Shown here: positions 48,454-57,813 of the stretch, piece after piece | How positions within the stretch are numbered: the stretch's first letter is position 1 | Layout of the letters: each line of letters starts with the position of its first letter | DNA from: Rhynchopus euleeides | Taxonomy: Eukaryota; Euglenozoa; Diplonemea; Diplonemida; Diplonemidae | Reading direction: 5' to 3' | Assembly (NCBI GenBank): GCA_963210315.1 | Contig: OY723316.1 | Span: 1,759,089-1,823,088, forward strand | Length of the DNA: 64,000 nt | The notes under the pieces: model-generated | The model's input: the letters and a program-made list of their open reading frames with translations, nothing else | Database searches by the model: none | What the model was told of the DNA's origin: nothing | Made by a program: the position numbers and the translations under genes

Positions 48454-50635
48454 GCTGCGTTCAACGAAAAATATTTTCGTGGTTCAACACTCCCACCTAC
48501 TCCCTTCTCTTTACTCCACCCTTCAACCCCCGACATATCCGATGCCTGGCGTGCAGAACTCGGAGCTGGTGCTGTCCGGAGTGGGGCGCGGCGCGGGCAA
48601 CCCGGATGCCTTGTCCGCCCCCCTCCCGGCGGGCGACTTCGGGATGGCGATGGGGCAGGCGCTGGCGGCAGTGACCACCGCCAACGCCCGCGAGGTGGCC
48701 ACTCGCGAGGTCGCGGGGGCCGACATCCGGGCCACGCAGGTGGAGGCGCACGCGAGGGTGCACGCGGCGGGGGTGGAGGCGGGGGCGGCTACGAGGGCCG
48801 CCAACGCGGAGGCGGCGGCGGGGATGCACATCGCATCCGCGAATGCAGCGGCGCATGCGGCGAAGGTGGAATCCGCTGCGGCACAGCGGGTGACGGGGGC
48901 GGAGTCGGACTCGAAGGTGGCGTCGGTGGAGGCGGCGGCCTCAAACGCCGTCACGGAGGCGCAGGCGCGGGCCATGGTCGCCGAGGAGTCCGCCAGGCAC
49001 GCGGAGGTGAGAGCCCGCCTCGAGGCGGAGCTGGCCCTTGAGAGGGAGAAGACGCGGAACGCCGCGTTGGTGATGGAGGAGCGGGCCAAGGCCCAGCGGG
49101 AGACGGCCCTCGCGGAGCACGCGAGGGTAAGGGCTGAGGCAGGTGCGAGCCGGGCTGCAGCCCCCCAGGACGAGGTGGCTTCCCTCCGGGAGGAGGTGCG
49201 GCGGATGCGGGAGGTGGCGGACCTCCAGGCGGAGCTGGCCCGCCTGCGGGGAAACGGGACGGGCTCCGGAGCCGGCGCCGGAGCACCGAGGGCCGGAAAG
49301 CCGGAGCAGCGGGACGGGGCCGGCAGCGTAGCCGGCAGCAGCGACAGCCGCAGGGGCGCCGGGGCTCTCAACCCCCTGGACGTGGACGAGTGGTGGCACG
49401 CGGACGAGGCCACGCTGGGGCTGGTGCACCTGCACCAGCTGCGCCGCTACGACGCCCTGCTGGGGGCCCGGGCGGGGGGTGCCCTGCGCCCGCAGGCCCA
49501 CGAGGCGCAGGCGCGGATGAGGGATATCAACCTCATCATGACGAGCCTGCCGTCGCTGCAGGAGCCGGAGGACTACGACGACCTCCTGGTCCGGCTGATG
49601 CAGAACCAGTTCTGCAGGCTGGAAGCCCTCAACGAGGGCGTGTTGGGGGGCGGATGGGAGGCGGCCTCCGCGATGGAGGAGGAATTCTTCGGGAAGCCGG
49701 AGATTCCTCCGTACCTCCGGGCGGCAAAGGAGAAGGCACGGGCCCGCCAGCCACGCTCCCCCCAGGTCCACCACCCACAGCATCAGCATCAACATCAACA
49801 ACAACAGCAACGCAGCTCGCAGCCACAGCCGCAGCAGGGCCACCCCACCAGCCAGCGGAGCAGGAGGGGGGGCCACAGGCAGTGAGCTCGCCCCTCACGG
49901 CGATGCTGGAGAGCATAGGGGTGCTCTCCACGGCGCGGGTGGGAAGGAGACGGGCACAGGAGGACCCGCTGACCGCCAGAGAGGCACAGCGGATCGCCAA
50001 GCGCGCGGTGAAGACGCTGGGGGAGGCGTTGGCACCGTCGACGTGGAGGGGGCTCGAGGGGCCCCACCGGCGACTCCTCCAGTTCCGGCACGAGTGGGAG
50101 CAGACCACGGGTGTGCTCTTGCCGTGGGACCTTTGCATCATTTACTGGGTGCAGAGGCTCATGTCCGAAGCGGACTCCCCACTCCGGCCCTCCTCCGCCC
50201 TACAGTACGTATCGAGGGCGGTCGCCGCGATGAGCCGCATGGGGGTTGTGGTGGACTCCCAGCTGCTCCAAGACTTCAAGCGAGGTCTGAAGCGCTTGGG
50301 GGCCCTCCGACCGCAGCACCAAGCGAAGCCAGCAGCATCCGCCCAGGTGGCCGCAGTGGTGGGCCGGGAGGACGTCGACCGCGACACGAAGCTCGCGATT
50401 GTGCTGGGGTGGTGCGGGGCGGCGCGGGTGTCGGACGTGGTGCGCCTGAAGTGCGGGGACATCGCTTTCCAGAGCGAGTTTGTCGCCGTGAACTGGGCGG
50501 AGACGAAGAGCGACCCGTTCCGCCTGGGCGTCACGACGGGCCTGTTCCTCTCGGAGTGCTGGACGGAGGTGCTGCGGGAGGCGATCTCGGGGCGGGCGGC
50601 GGGCGCGCTGGTGGTCGCTGCGTTCAACGAAAAAA
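48454..50635 (+). mobile_element. Tyrosine-recombinase element bracketed by an 18-bp direct repeat
   Basis: gctgcgttcaacgaaaaa occurs at 48454-48471 and again at 50617-50634. Between them are two overlapping-region ORFs, a coiled-coil protein and a recombinase. The right repeat lies inside the last codons of the recombinase ORF, which ends soon after without its second catalytic half. The repeat may be a recombination core or the scar of a deletion. Confidence 0.55.
48542..49885 (+). CDS. ORF1 of the recombinase element: Ala-rich coiled-coil protein
   Basis: 447 residues from ATG 48542. The first half (about 40-230) is Ala/Glu/Arg-rich heptad sequence, probably a long coiled coil. A Gly/Ser-rich linker follows, then a folded-looking block (DVDEWWHADEATLGLVHLHQ, about 280-400) and a His/Gln-rich basic tail (HPQHQHQHQQQQQ). 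No enzyme motif. Position upstream of the recombinase suggests a gag-like or DNA-binding role, by analogy only. The ORF ends 17 nt before the Met proposed for ORF2, which lies in another frame. Confidence 0.55.
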   Translation: MPGVQNSELVLSGVGRGAGNPDALSAPLPAGDFGMAMGQALAAVTTANAREVATREVAGADIRATQVEAHARVHAAGVEAGAATRAANAEAAAGMHIASANAAAHAAKVESAAAQRVTGAESDSKVASVEAAASNAVTEAQARAMVAEESARHAEVRARLEAELALEREKTRNAALVMEERAKAQRETALAEHARVRAEAGASRAAAPQDEVASLREEVRRMREVADLQAELARLRGNGTGSGAGAGAPRAGKPEQRDGAGSVAGSSDSRRGAGALNPLDVDEWWHADEATLGLVHLHQLRRYDALLGARAGGALRPQAHEAQARMRDINLIMTSLPSLQEPEDYDDLLVRLMQNQFCRLEALNEGVLGGGWEAASAMEEEFFGKPEIPPYLRAAKEKARARQPRSPQVHHPQHQHQHQQQQQRSSQPQPQQGHPTSQRSRRGGHRQ

Positions 50636-50661
50636 GACACTTCTTTCCGGAGTTTAGCTAG
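49903..50661 (+). CDS. ORF2: tyrosine recombinase, C-terminally truncated
   Basis: 252 residues from ATG 49903; the frame is open upstream, so a frameshifted fusion with ORF1 is possible. An N-terminal core-binding helical region (about 20-130) precedes the catalytic start: LGWCGAARVSDVVRLKCGDI carries the first catalytic Arg, and WAETKSDPFRLG looks like the beta-hairpin Lys. The HxxR, H/W and Tyr motifs are absent, because the frame ends at AAFNEKRHFFPEFS across the direct repeat. DIRS and Crypton-type eukaryotic elements use such recombinases. Probably inactive in this copy. Confidence 0.6.
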   Translation: MLESIGVLSTARVGRRRAQEDPLTAREAQRIAKRAVKTLGEALAPSTWRGLEGPHRRLLQFRHEWEQTTGVLLPWDLCIIYWVQRLMSEADSPLRPSSALQYVSRAVAAMSRMGVVVDSQLLQDFKRGLKRLGALRPQHQAKPAASAQVAAVVGREDVDRDTKLAIVLGWCGAARVSDVVRLKCGDIAFQSEFVAVNWAETKSDPFRLGVTTGLFLSECWTEVLREAISGRAAGALVVAAFNEKRHFFPEFS

Positions 50662-51071
50662 CACGATTCAGTTGGGCGATTCATTTGTCTGGTTTCTGCG
50701 AAATCCCCCGGGAACGGCTGCGCCTGATTGCATCGGCTGTGGGTGGACATTGTGTGCGTGGTGTGTCTGCCCTATGTTGGTAGGCGAGGGGGGCATCGAG
50801 AAAATTGTTGACGACATGCATGCCGGTTTGCCGCCCTCCCCCACCCCCCCGCCCCCGCCCCATGCATCGATGCTCTTCTTTACAGTGCGTGTGGCTGTAT
50901 TAGGTGTTGAACCTATCGTGTCAGCGCGAAGGCAAGGAATACACTGTAGCAGGTCGCAGGTTATTTGCGATCAGCGCTTCAGCATTTTCTCGTTTGTCTT
51001 GTGTGTTCACCCTGTCAGCCCCACAGTGCTCATAAACAGTCCCCGATGTAACATGTAGGGGAGATGCCCTA
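50662..51071. other. Spacer after recombinase element
   Basis: No gene or known repeat recognised. Confidence 0.4.
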
Positions 51072-51602
51072 GTGCATACGAACAGTGCGGCCCATGTGTA
51101 CGGACAGGGTTTCGTGTTGATCACAAATGTGTTTCTGTGTTGTGCTGTGCTTACACTCGCCAACGTCACAGCAGCAGGCAGGCCCCTCCTCCTTCAGATG
51201 TGCACCTTTTTGGTTCTTTGCGTTAACCAGGCTCCTGGTATCCAGCAAAGAAGACTGTTGGCAGCGCATGTGTTCACCCATGTACAACACACAGGTCACG
51301 AACCAGCGCACAAACAAACACACGTGAATCATTTATTATTAGTGTAGACACACACACCCACATACACAGTTCACGCTGAAGAGTTCGGCCAGTGGAGGGA
51401 GTACGTGAGTACGATCGAAACTGGGGCCACGTAGGGGGTAAGCCTCACGAAATGTGACGGACGTGAGGGGAGGTGCTTTCTGTTGAGAACAGGTTGCGCT
51501 AGCCAGACACCGCCTTCAAACTGGTTTCAACACACACACACGCCTGCAGCTTCCCACAGCAGTCCCCCCCCTGACAGGATTTTTGTGCGACACGCAGGAA
51601 AG
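51072..51602 (+). repeat. Duplicated upstream DNA of PC-esterase 2
   Basis: 51072-51217 repeats 44680-44815; 51226-51330 (aaccaggctcctggtatcca onward) recurs at 57466-57570. The final 70 nt before the ATG again match the first paralogue (cttcccacagcag, gacaggatttttgtg). Confidence 0.65.
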
Positions 51603-53126
51603 ATGGTCCTCAATCATCAACAGTTGATAATTGTGTGCATCGTGGGTCTTTCAGCCTTCATTGGATGGAAGTCGTTTTCCACTTCACAGCATTCGGTGGA
51701 TCGAAGGATTGAGGGTCTTGCGAAGGAGCTGGAAGCACTCAGGAAGACGCATGGGTTCAAAGAGGCGTCAGGGAACAAGACGGTTTCGACCGGCCTGGCT
51801 GACGTGAAGGCGAAGCTCGAGGCGGGGCTGCAGAGTTCGTCCGACGAATTCTCAAGCCTGAAGAAGAAGCAAGACAGCCTGATCGAGGATGTTGCTACTG
51901 AGAAGGCACAGGTCGCCTCCCTGATTGAGTCAAAGAAGAAGCTGGAGGATGAGTTGGAGAAGCTCAAGGAAGGCCCTGGCCTCGGATATATTCCTATTAA
52001 CTGCTGGACGGTTGGCTCCTACATTACGAGAGAGGACATGCACAGAACCTTCCGGCACAGCGAGCGCCAGAGAATGTTCTACCTGGATGGACTTACAACC
52101 GACAACATCCCTGTCTCCACTCTGAGCGGCTATGAGAAGGCTGACGAGTCGCGGAGGTTCTGCGCACAGTTCCTCAAGGTCGGGTTCGTGCCGAAGGTGA
52201 CCTTGCACAACGAGGGTCCGCTGCTCACGTCCTGCCCGCTCGCCAAGCTGGCGGAGGGTGTGAAGACGGGTAGTTATGAGGAGCCAACGATTGGGGAGAT
52301 TACGTTTGAGGTCGCCGGGTGTGACATACCGCTGAAGAACTTCACACGCAACAACATCCTGACAGCCCTGAAGGGGCGGCGCATCATCATCATTGGCGAC
52401 TCGATGGGGCGGCAGCAGTTCATCCGCATGGTCGAATGGATCCGCAACGATCGGCCACTGTCTGAGCACCTCATCGACCGGCCGGAGCATTGTTTCCATT
52501 TCGACGTCCTCTATTCAGCGAACGCGGAGAACGACTCCTTCCATTTCTTCCCGGAGAATGAAAAGATCGACAGCGTCCCGCCTGGGACAGGCGTTCCGGA
52601 TCCCCTTGTTGAGATTCTGTTTTTGTGGGATCCTTTCCCGCACGGTTTCCGTGATTCGCTGTTCACGACGCTGAACCCGACAGATGTCATTTCGGCCTTC
52701 ATTTACTGGTGGCGCCCGGAGGAAGAGAATACGAAAGGCGACCGCTTCCTCCAGGCCAGCGTGGACTGGCTGAAGCGGATGGATGTGGAGCGCCCAGACC
52801 TCAAGCCGCGCGTCTTCCACGAGACCATCCCCATGCCCGCGCTGGTGCCGAAGTGGGTGGAACTCGGCGAACGCAACCAGCACCTGAGAGATAAGGTGAA
52901 GGAGCACAACCACCCACGCCTGCAGATCATGGATTACGCGATCTTCTCAGACCTTCGTGAATTCCCGCGCCAACCGGACTTTGTCCATTTCGGATGTATC
53001 TTCCGTCCGTTCATGCCGGACGTGATTAACCTCACCACCTCTAATTTTGGGTCACACGGCTGCCAAGATCCAGTGACCCGGAACTGGGCCCGTGTTCTGA
53101 TTGCGGCACTCAGTGCCCCACTGTGA
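51603..53126 (+). CDS. PC-esterase / SGNH-type acyltransferase-like membrane protein 2
   Basis: 507 residues; ATG 51603 aligns with the start of paralogue 1 (VNHQQLVILSIVGLSAFI there, LNHQQLIIVCIVGLSAFI here). Signal anchor, shorter coiled-coil stalk with one GLADVKAKLEAGLQSS module, then a catalytic domain almost identical to paralogue 1: GDS at 265-267 and DFVH at 459-462. Differences cluster in the stalk, around residue 135 (INCWTVGS against LTCWTPGS) and near the C-terminus (RPFMPDVIN against RPLMPTQIN). The open frame upstream of 51603 is repeat DNA and is not taken as coding. Recent tandem duplicate. Confidence 0.82.
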   Translation: MVLNHQQLIIVCIVGLSAFIGWKSFSTSQHSVDRRIEGLAKELEALRKTHGFKEASGNKTVSTGLADVKAKLEAGLQSSSDEFSSLKKKQDSLIEDVATEKAQVASLIESKKKLEDELEKLKEGPGLGYIPINCWTVGSYITREDMHRTFRHSERQRMFYLDGLTTDNIPVSTLSGYEKADESRRFCAQFLKVGFVPKVTLHNEGPLLTSCPLAKLAEGVKTGSYEEPTIGEITFEVAGCDIPLKNFTRNNILTALKGRRIIIIGDSMGRQQFIRMVEWIRNDRPLSEHLIDRPEHCFHFDVLYSANAENDSFHFFPENEKIDSVPPGTGVPDPLVEILFLWDPFPHGFRDSLFTTLNPTDVISAFIYWWRPEEENTKGDRFLQASVDWLKRMDVERPDLKPRVFHETIPMPALVPKWVELGERNQHLRDKVKEHNHPRLQIMDYAIFSDLREFPRQPDFVHFGCIFRPFMPDVINLTTSNFGSHGCQDPVTRNWARVLIAALSAPL

Positions 53127-53326
53127 TGTCACCTTGCCGTGCCTTCGCTCTGGCTCTTCTATCTGCATCACTCTCTCATCCACTTTGTGCACTCAGCACA
53201 GCTGTGGAAGCGTCAACGCATCACAAACAAAATACGAGTAAAGAGCGGCTGTACTGGAGTGACATTTTTCGCGCGAAGCGCTTTTTTTTCCGCGCGAAAT
53301 CCTTTTTTTTTTCGCGCGAAGCACTT
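53127..53326 (+). repeat. TTCGCGCGAA-rich spacer
   Basis: Contains gtggaagcgtcaacgcatca (about 53206) and T-tracts joined by cgcgcgaa palindromes at about 53270, 53288 and 53312. Confidence 0.6.
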
Positions 53327-53707
53327 TTTTTGGTAAAACACACCCCGTGTGGTAGAGAAAATACGGCAAGAGTCTCGGTGGGTCGGAAGAGCAGATGGTT
53401 CCCGCAACAGCTCCCGGGGAGCGGCGGGTATTTCGCATAGGATGCCGGATGTGTGAACACGTTTGTGCGGTTTGCCCTGTGTTGTGTGAACATATGTGTA
53501 TGTGTGTGTGTATGCTCCACCCAACCCGACACATTTTCTGTACTTCAGACAGGTAAGGTCACTCGACACGCGGGGGGGGGGGGTTTTTTGTTGTGTGTTT
53601 TTTCTGCCAGCCGACATCACTAGCGCCAGCGAGAAAAAAAACCGTGTAGGTGGAAGCGATCAATGCAAAAATCATCTGAAAGGAAGACTCGAGAGACTGC
53701 TGCTGTA
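53327..53707 (-). repeat. Dispersed repeat R1, copy 2
   Basis: Inverted match to 8053-8467, with a short deletion near 53640. Confidence 0.75.
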
Positions 53708-53712
53708 TTTTT

Positions 53713-53874
53713 TGTAGCCTCATGCAATGAAGGAGGAAATGGAACACGGAGAAAGCAGGTCATTCGAGTTTACGGCACGCGTAGTGCCGTAATTGCAGAG
53801 CCACATCTCACCTCATCACAGGTCGAGGTGTGTGCGTTTCACTACAACTCTCACAACCTCTCCCAAACAACACA
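53713..53874 (+). promoter_or_regulatory. 5' region of the PHD-like gene, shared repeat
   Basis: Inverted copy of part of R6 (43430-43560). The text cctcatcacag followed by gtcgaggtgtgtgcg could be a 3' splice site in the 5' UTR. Function inferred from position. Confidence 0.3.
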
Positions 53875-54804
53875 ATGCCGGACCGGAACGCAACCGTGAT
53901 CATCGACCAGGCGTGGATCGATGTTCCGACCCCGGTTGTTCCGGGAAACGCAGCGGGGGTGGACGGCACCCCCGACTGCGTGTTTCCCGAGTGCGGGGCG
54001 CTGCACTCCGACGCGCACTCGTCTGTGTGTCGCATGTGTGGAAGGCGGACGACGAAGAGCTGCCTGAAGGCCTACATGGAGGGCACGGGGGATCAGACGG
54101 TCGAGAAGATGACCGACCAGTGGATGGAGCCACACTGGGTCTGCCCCCTCTGCGCGCTGTATCTCCACAATGGTGAGGCAACATGGACCCTCAAGGAGGA
54201 GGACGAGGGCGACGCCGATGCCAACATGAGTGACGCTACGCCCAAGGTGAGGGACCTCTGGGAGTTGATGAGGGGTGTGGATAACCCAAACACCAAGGCA
54301 ATTCTGGAGGAGGTCTTGGATGATATGCAGAGGAAGGAGCGGCAGGCGAAGCTGGAACGCGAGGGGCTGACCGGCACCCGCATCACGGTGGTGGAGCAAT
54401 GGCGCCACCGGATGCAGTCGCCAGCGCTGCACGCAATGGCCATGAGGGCACTGCGTGATCGTTTCGGGAAGGGGGCGGACGATGCGGCTGCGGCAGCGAC
54501 CGGGCCCCAGCACGAACTTCGGGTCGCGCTCTCCGTGTTGGACATCCTGATCCCCATCGTGTCGACGAAGCCTGAGGCAGCGCCTTTTTTTTCGCGCGAA
54601 ATGCGCTTTTTTTTTCGCGCGAACCCCAGTGTTCTCGCGACTTTTGGGATTTTTAGAAAGTGCAGAGGAGTTTTTCTTTGCGTTTTTTTGGACCTGGAAA
54701 ATTTTTTTTCCGCACACTCGTGTGAGCAGAAAGTCACCCACCACAGCAAGCATCCAAACGTGCTCTATACACTAACCCCACCCTTCATCAGGCTCAGGGT
54801 GTGA
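53875..54804 (+). CDS. PHD-like zinc-finger protein with repeat-derived C-terminus
   Basis: 309 residues from ATG 53875. Residues about 33-105 have Cys pairs in a PHD/RING-like order: CVFPEC, CRMCGRRTTKSC, then WVCPLC preceded by Trp. The position normally held by His in a PHD finger (CxxxxHxxC) is Thr, so it is at best a variant fold. An acidic linker (KEEDEGDADAN) and helical middle part follow. From about residue 238 (PFFSREMRFFF) the frame runs through T-tract/CGCGCGAA repeats and then repeat R7, so the native C-terminus is probably lost or replaced. PHD fingers read histone tails; that role is not shown here. Confidence 0.55.
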   Translation: MPDRNATVIIDQAWIDVPTPVVPGNAAGVDGTPDCVFPECGALHSDAHSSVCRMCGRRTTKSCLKAYMEGTGDQTVEKMTDQWMEPHWVCPLCALYLHNGEATWTLKEEDEGDADANMSDATPKVRDLWELMRGVDNPNTKAILEEVLDDMQRKERQAKLEREGLTGTRITVVEQWRHRMQSPALHAMAMRALRDRFGKGADDAAAAATGPQHELRVALSVLDILIPIVSTKPEAAPFFSREMRFFFRANPSVLATFGIFRKCRGVFLCVFLDLENFFSAHSCEQKVTHHSKHPNVLYTLTPPFIRLRV

Positions 54805-54860
54805 TTATCACTTCAGGGTTTGTGTGTAGAAGCGTCAACGCATCAACAAACAAAATACAG
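54707..54860 (+). repeat. Dispersed repeat R7, copy 2
   Basis: Matches 24110-24260. The first 100 bases are read as the end of the PHD-like ORF. Confidence 0.7.
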
Positions 54861-55310
54861 GCTAAGAGCGGTTGCTGCTGAATGGTGAGGTGACTTTTCC
54901 ACCCTGAAAAATTTTCTTACTAGTTACGAGCGACGAAGCGTAGCGAAGTCGCGAAGTAACGAAGGAAATCGTACGACTGAAGCTTTGGATTAGCACCTCA
55001 TGCCACTTCACGTGCGCTCAACAAAAAGTAGTCCGGAACTGTTCTCCCACAGTTGCTGGACAGGGTGTCTATAATAAAGCGAAAGGAGTACGATTTTCGC
55101 GCGCCTTCGGCGCGCGAGACCTCGATACTGAGCGGCCGGGTGCGAACGACAGTCACACACATGCGACGCGACACGCATGCAATGCGACGCAACAGCTTCC
55201 GTCTGAGTTGGCCACAAGGAGGATGCCGAAGCGTTCCGTTCCTAGATGACACCTCTTTCCCGAGGTGTCATGATCGCATACAAGGACTTGGCTATGAGAT
55301 GCATGTCACA
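54861..55310. other. Intergenic, no gene supported
   Basis: Includes gcgcgccttcggcgcgc (about 55100-55116), a short hairpin, and aggtgtcatgatcg next to its inverted partner gatgacacctc (about 55242-55275). Confidence 0.4.
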
Positions 55311-55362
55311 GGGGGGTCTGGGGGGCAGAGCCCCCCAGCCGCCGGAGGCCACGGTAGTGAAC
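55311..55362 (+). repeat. GC-hairpin repeat R9, copy 3
   Basis: ggggggtctggggggcagag through ggccacggtagtgaacg. Confidence 0.8.
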
Positions 55363-55626
55363 GTGTGTTAGCCAGGTCCCCGAGTACGCTCCATAGTCGA
55401 AGCAAAGTGGAGAGTCACATGCGGTTGGTGTTGCTCTTTCGTCATGAGAGCAATATACGGTGCGGCAAACGGTTTCATGACTGCTGTAAAGGACACCTCC
55501 GCAGCCAGGTCCCAAATATTTTTTTTCCCGGAGGAGCTCCTCCACTCCTCCACTCCTCCGGCGTCAGATTTTTTAATTTTTTTTGAGCAACTCCTCCGAC
55601 TCCTCCGGTCGCGAGAACACTGGCGA

Positions 55627-55945
55627 ACAGGCCTGGGCGGGGAACGAGCCCTTTTTCCAGGTTTTTTGAGTCGGGGAACCAGGTTTTTTCTAAGAATTTT
55701 TACAAGGGATTTTTTGCTCGCCCCCCCACAGTTTCCAGGCGCGTGCCCGTCAGGCGGGACTTTTTCTCTGATTTCTCTCCGCGTCATCATTGACAGCTCT
55801 CGAGTGATGCCCAGAGATGCTTGCGGCAGAGAGTGCCCCTCATGCGCGTTACAGCTGAAAATGAATGAGGATCATCTGGCACTCGTTCTCATCGGGGGTT
55901 GTGCTCCGCAGGGACTCGGTACACCTTGGCACTCTCGCAGGGCTG
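55627..55945 (+). repeat. Dispersed repeat R4, copy 2
   Basis: See 41063-41380. Followed by unrelated sequence to 56340. Confidence 0.75.
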
Positions 55946-56367
55946 GACATGCCAGCAGCTGGAGGACAGTTACAAAGCTGCCACTCCCCGACGCCACCCA
56001 CCTGCTGGCCCCTTCAGGTCTGAAAGCCCAAAAGCTCCCGGGGATTTTTGCAGTGGTGCGCACCATATTCAGCGCAGTAGGGTGATCTCTCCGATTTTTC
56101 AAAACTGCTGGTTTACTGGTTTGGGGAACGGTCGTCGGCAGACCGTTGAAATGCCCGTGTTAGCAAGGCACACTCACGTTTCAGGTAGCGTGTCGCGTGT
56201 CACACATGTCGCGAACGCGGCAAGTGTACCTCCCAGGTGGGGAAGCCCGACCTCCTGTCCGATGTCAGTCAGGCTTCGAAGAAGCGCTTCATGGATGCGG
56301 CGCTGACCTCCTACGCTGCACTGTACCCGGGGAAGTGAGATAGATGGACGGGCACACGCTACATGGG

Positions 56368-56418
56368 GGGTCTGGGGGGCGGAGCCCCCCAGCCGCCGGA
56401 GGCCACGGTAGCGAACAC
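56368..56418 (+). repeat. GC-hairpin repeat R9, copy 4
   Basis: Intact unit, ggaggccacggtagcgaac at its right end. Confidence 0.8.
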
Positions 56419-56536
56419 CTGTTCGTGTGGGCGTACAGATTCTGTGCGAGTTGGCTGCGTCCTCAGAGGCGACTGGAGTGGTTGGACCCCGACCTGATGG
56501 GATTCGAAGGGCTTGAGTACGAGACGTACGCCACAG

Positions 56537-56589
56537 GGGGGTCTGGGGGGCGGAGCCCCCCAGCCGCCGGAGGCCACGGTAGTGAACGT
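56537..56589 (+). repeat. GC-hairpin repeat R9, copy 5
   Basis: Only about 120 bp after copy 4, same orientation. Confidence 0.8.
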
Positions 56590-56849
56590 CTGGCCCTCCA
56601 GTTGGCCAGCAAGGCGAACGGTACGGGGGACAGACTTCCCTTCCATCCTTGTGCGCGCCCTGTCGACTGGGGAAAACTTAGAAAAAGTTTTCTCCTCTGC
56701 GAAACAACCTTAGAAAAAAATTCCCCTAACAAAATTCTTAGAAAAAAACCTTTTTCCCCCTTACAAAAATTCTTAGAAAAAAAGTTCAGAATCCTGAAAG
56801 TGGGGAACAAGCCCCCCAGTTAGGAACAGCCCTGCTGGCGAACCCCCTT

Positions 56850-57255
56850 TTTTTTTGGTAAAACACACCCCGTGTGGTAGAGAAAATACGGCAAGAGTCT
56901 CGGTGGGTCGGAAGAGCAGATGGTTCCCGCAACAGCTCCCGGGGAGCGGCGGGTATTTCGCATAGGATGCCGGATGTGTGAACACGTTTGTGCGGTTTGC
57001 CCTGTGTTGTGTGAACATATGTGTATGTGTGTGTGTATGCTCCACCCAACCCGACACATTTTCTGTACTTCAGACAGGTAAGGTCACTCGACACGCGGGG
57101 GGGGGGGTTTTTTTGTTGTGTGTTTTTTCTGCCAGCCGACATCACTAGCGCCAGCGAGGAAAAAAAAAACGCGTGACGAGTGACGGGTTGAGGTGGAAGC
57201 GATCAATGCAAAAATCATCTGAAAGGAAGACTCGAGAGACTGCTGCTGTATTTTA
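56850..57255 (-). repeat. Dispersed repeat R1, copy 3
   Basis: Inverted match to 8053-8467 including acgcgtgacgagtgacgggt, which copy 2 lacks. Followed by ttcgcgcg motifs near 57290-57310. Confidence 0.75.
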
Positions 57256-57465
57256 CGCGCTCGCGCAGGGGTCCGGGGGGTTCGCGCGGAGCAAAAAAGG
57301 TTCGCGCGAAGGAGAACTATGAACTGACCGAGAATAGCCAAAAGTGAGTAATCGTGCACCCCACGATTATTCAGCGGAAAAAACTTTATAAATGCCCGTT
57401 TCAAAAAGGCACTATTATTTGACTATGCACGATTATTCGACTATGCACGATTAATTGCCCCCCCA

Positions 57466-57570
57466 GTAACCAGGCTCCTGGTATCCAGCAAAGAAGACTG
57501 TTGGCAGCGCATGTGTTCACCCATGTACAACACACAGGTAACGAACCAGCGCACAAACAAACACACGCGA
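57466..57570 (+). repeat. Copy of PC-esterase 2 upstream segment
   Basis: Matches 51226-51330 (gtaaccaggctcctggtatc to caaacacacgcgaat), here without a gene behind it. Confidence 0.7.
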
Positions 57571-57601
57571 ATCTTTTTATGTTACCGTATACCTACCCTC
57601 C

Positions 57602-57679
57602 CCCTTGTAATTGTCCGCCCCATTTTGGCATTTTTGGCCGAAACGGACAATTACAAGATCAGGCGGACAATTACAAGGG
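57602..57679. mobile_element. 78-bp MITE with perfect 18-bp TIRs
   Basis: Ends cccttgtaattgtccgcc and its exact reverse complement ggcggacaattacaaggg. An additional internal copy of ggacaattacaag lies at about 57645. Confidence 0.75.
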
Positions 57680-57766
57680 ATTAGCCTGTACCAATGGCTG
57701 CAGCGTGCACACAACACAACAGAGGCACATTCCATAGTGTTTGTGCGCTCTGTGTGGCCAGGGCTC

Positions 57767-57813
57767 TCGCTACTCACCCCTACCACCCCAGGGGGTGATA
57801 GGGGAGTAGCGAG
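57767..57813. repeat. Short inverted repeat ctcgctactc
   Basis: ctcgctactcacccctacca faces ggtgataggggagtagcgag across a 3-5 nt centre. Confidence 0.6.

Noticed and set aside
48523-49876. Minus-strand ORFs of about 300 residues opposite recombinase-element ORF1
   Set aside because: Low-complexity Ala/Ser/Arg composition mirrors the plus-strand coiled coil; no support.
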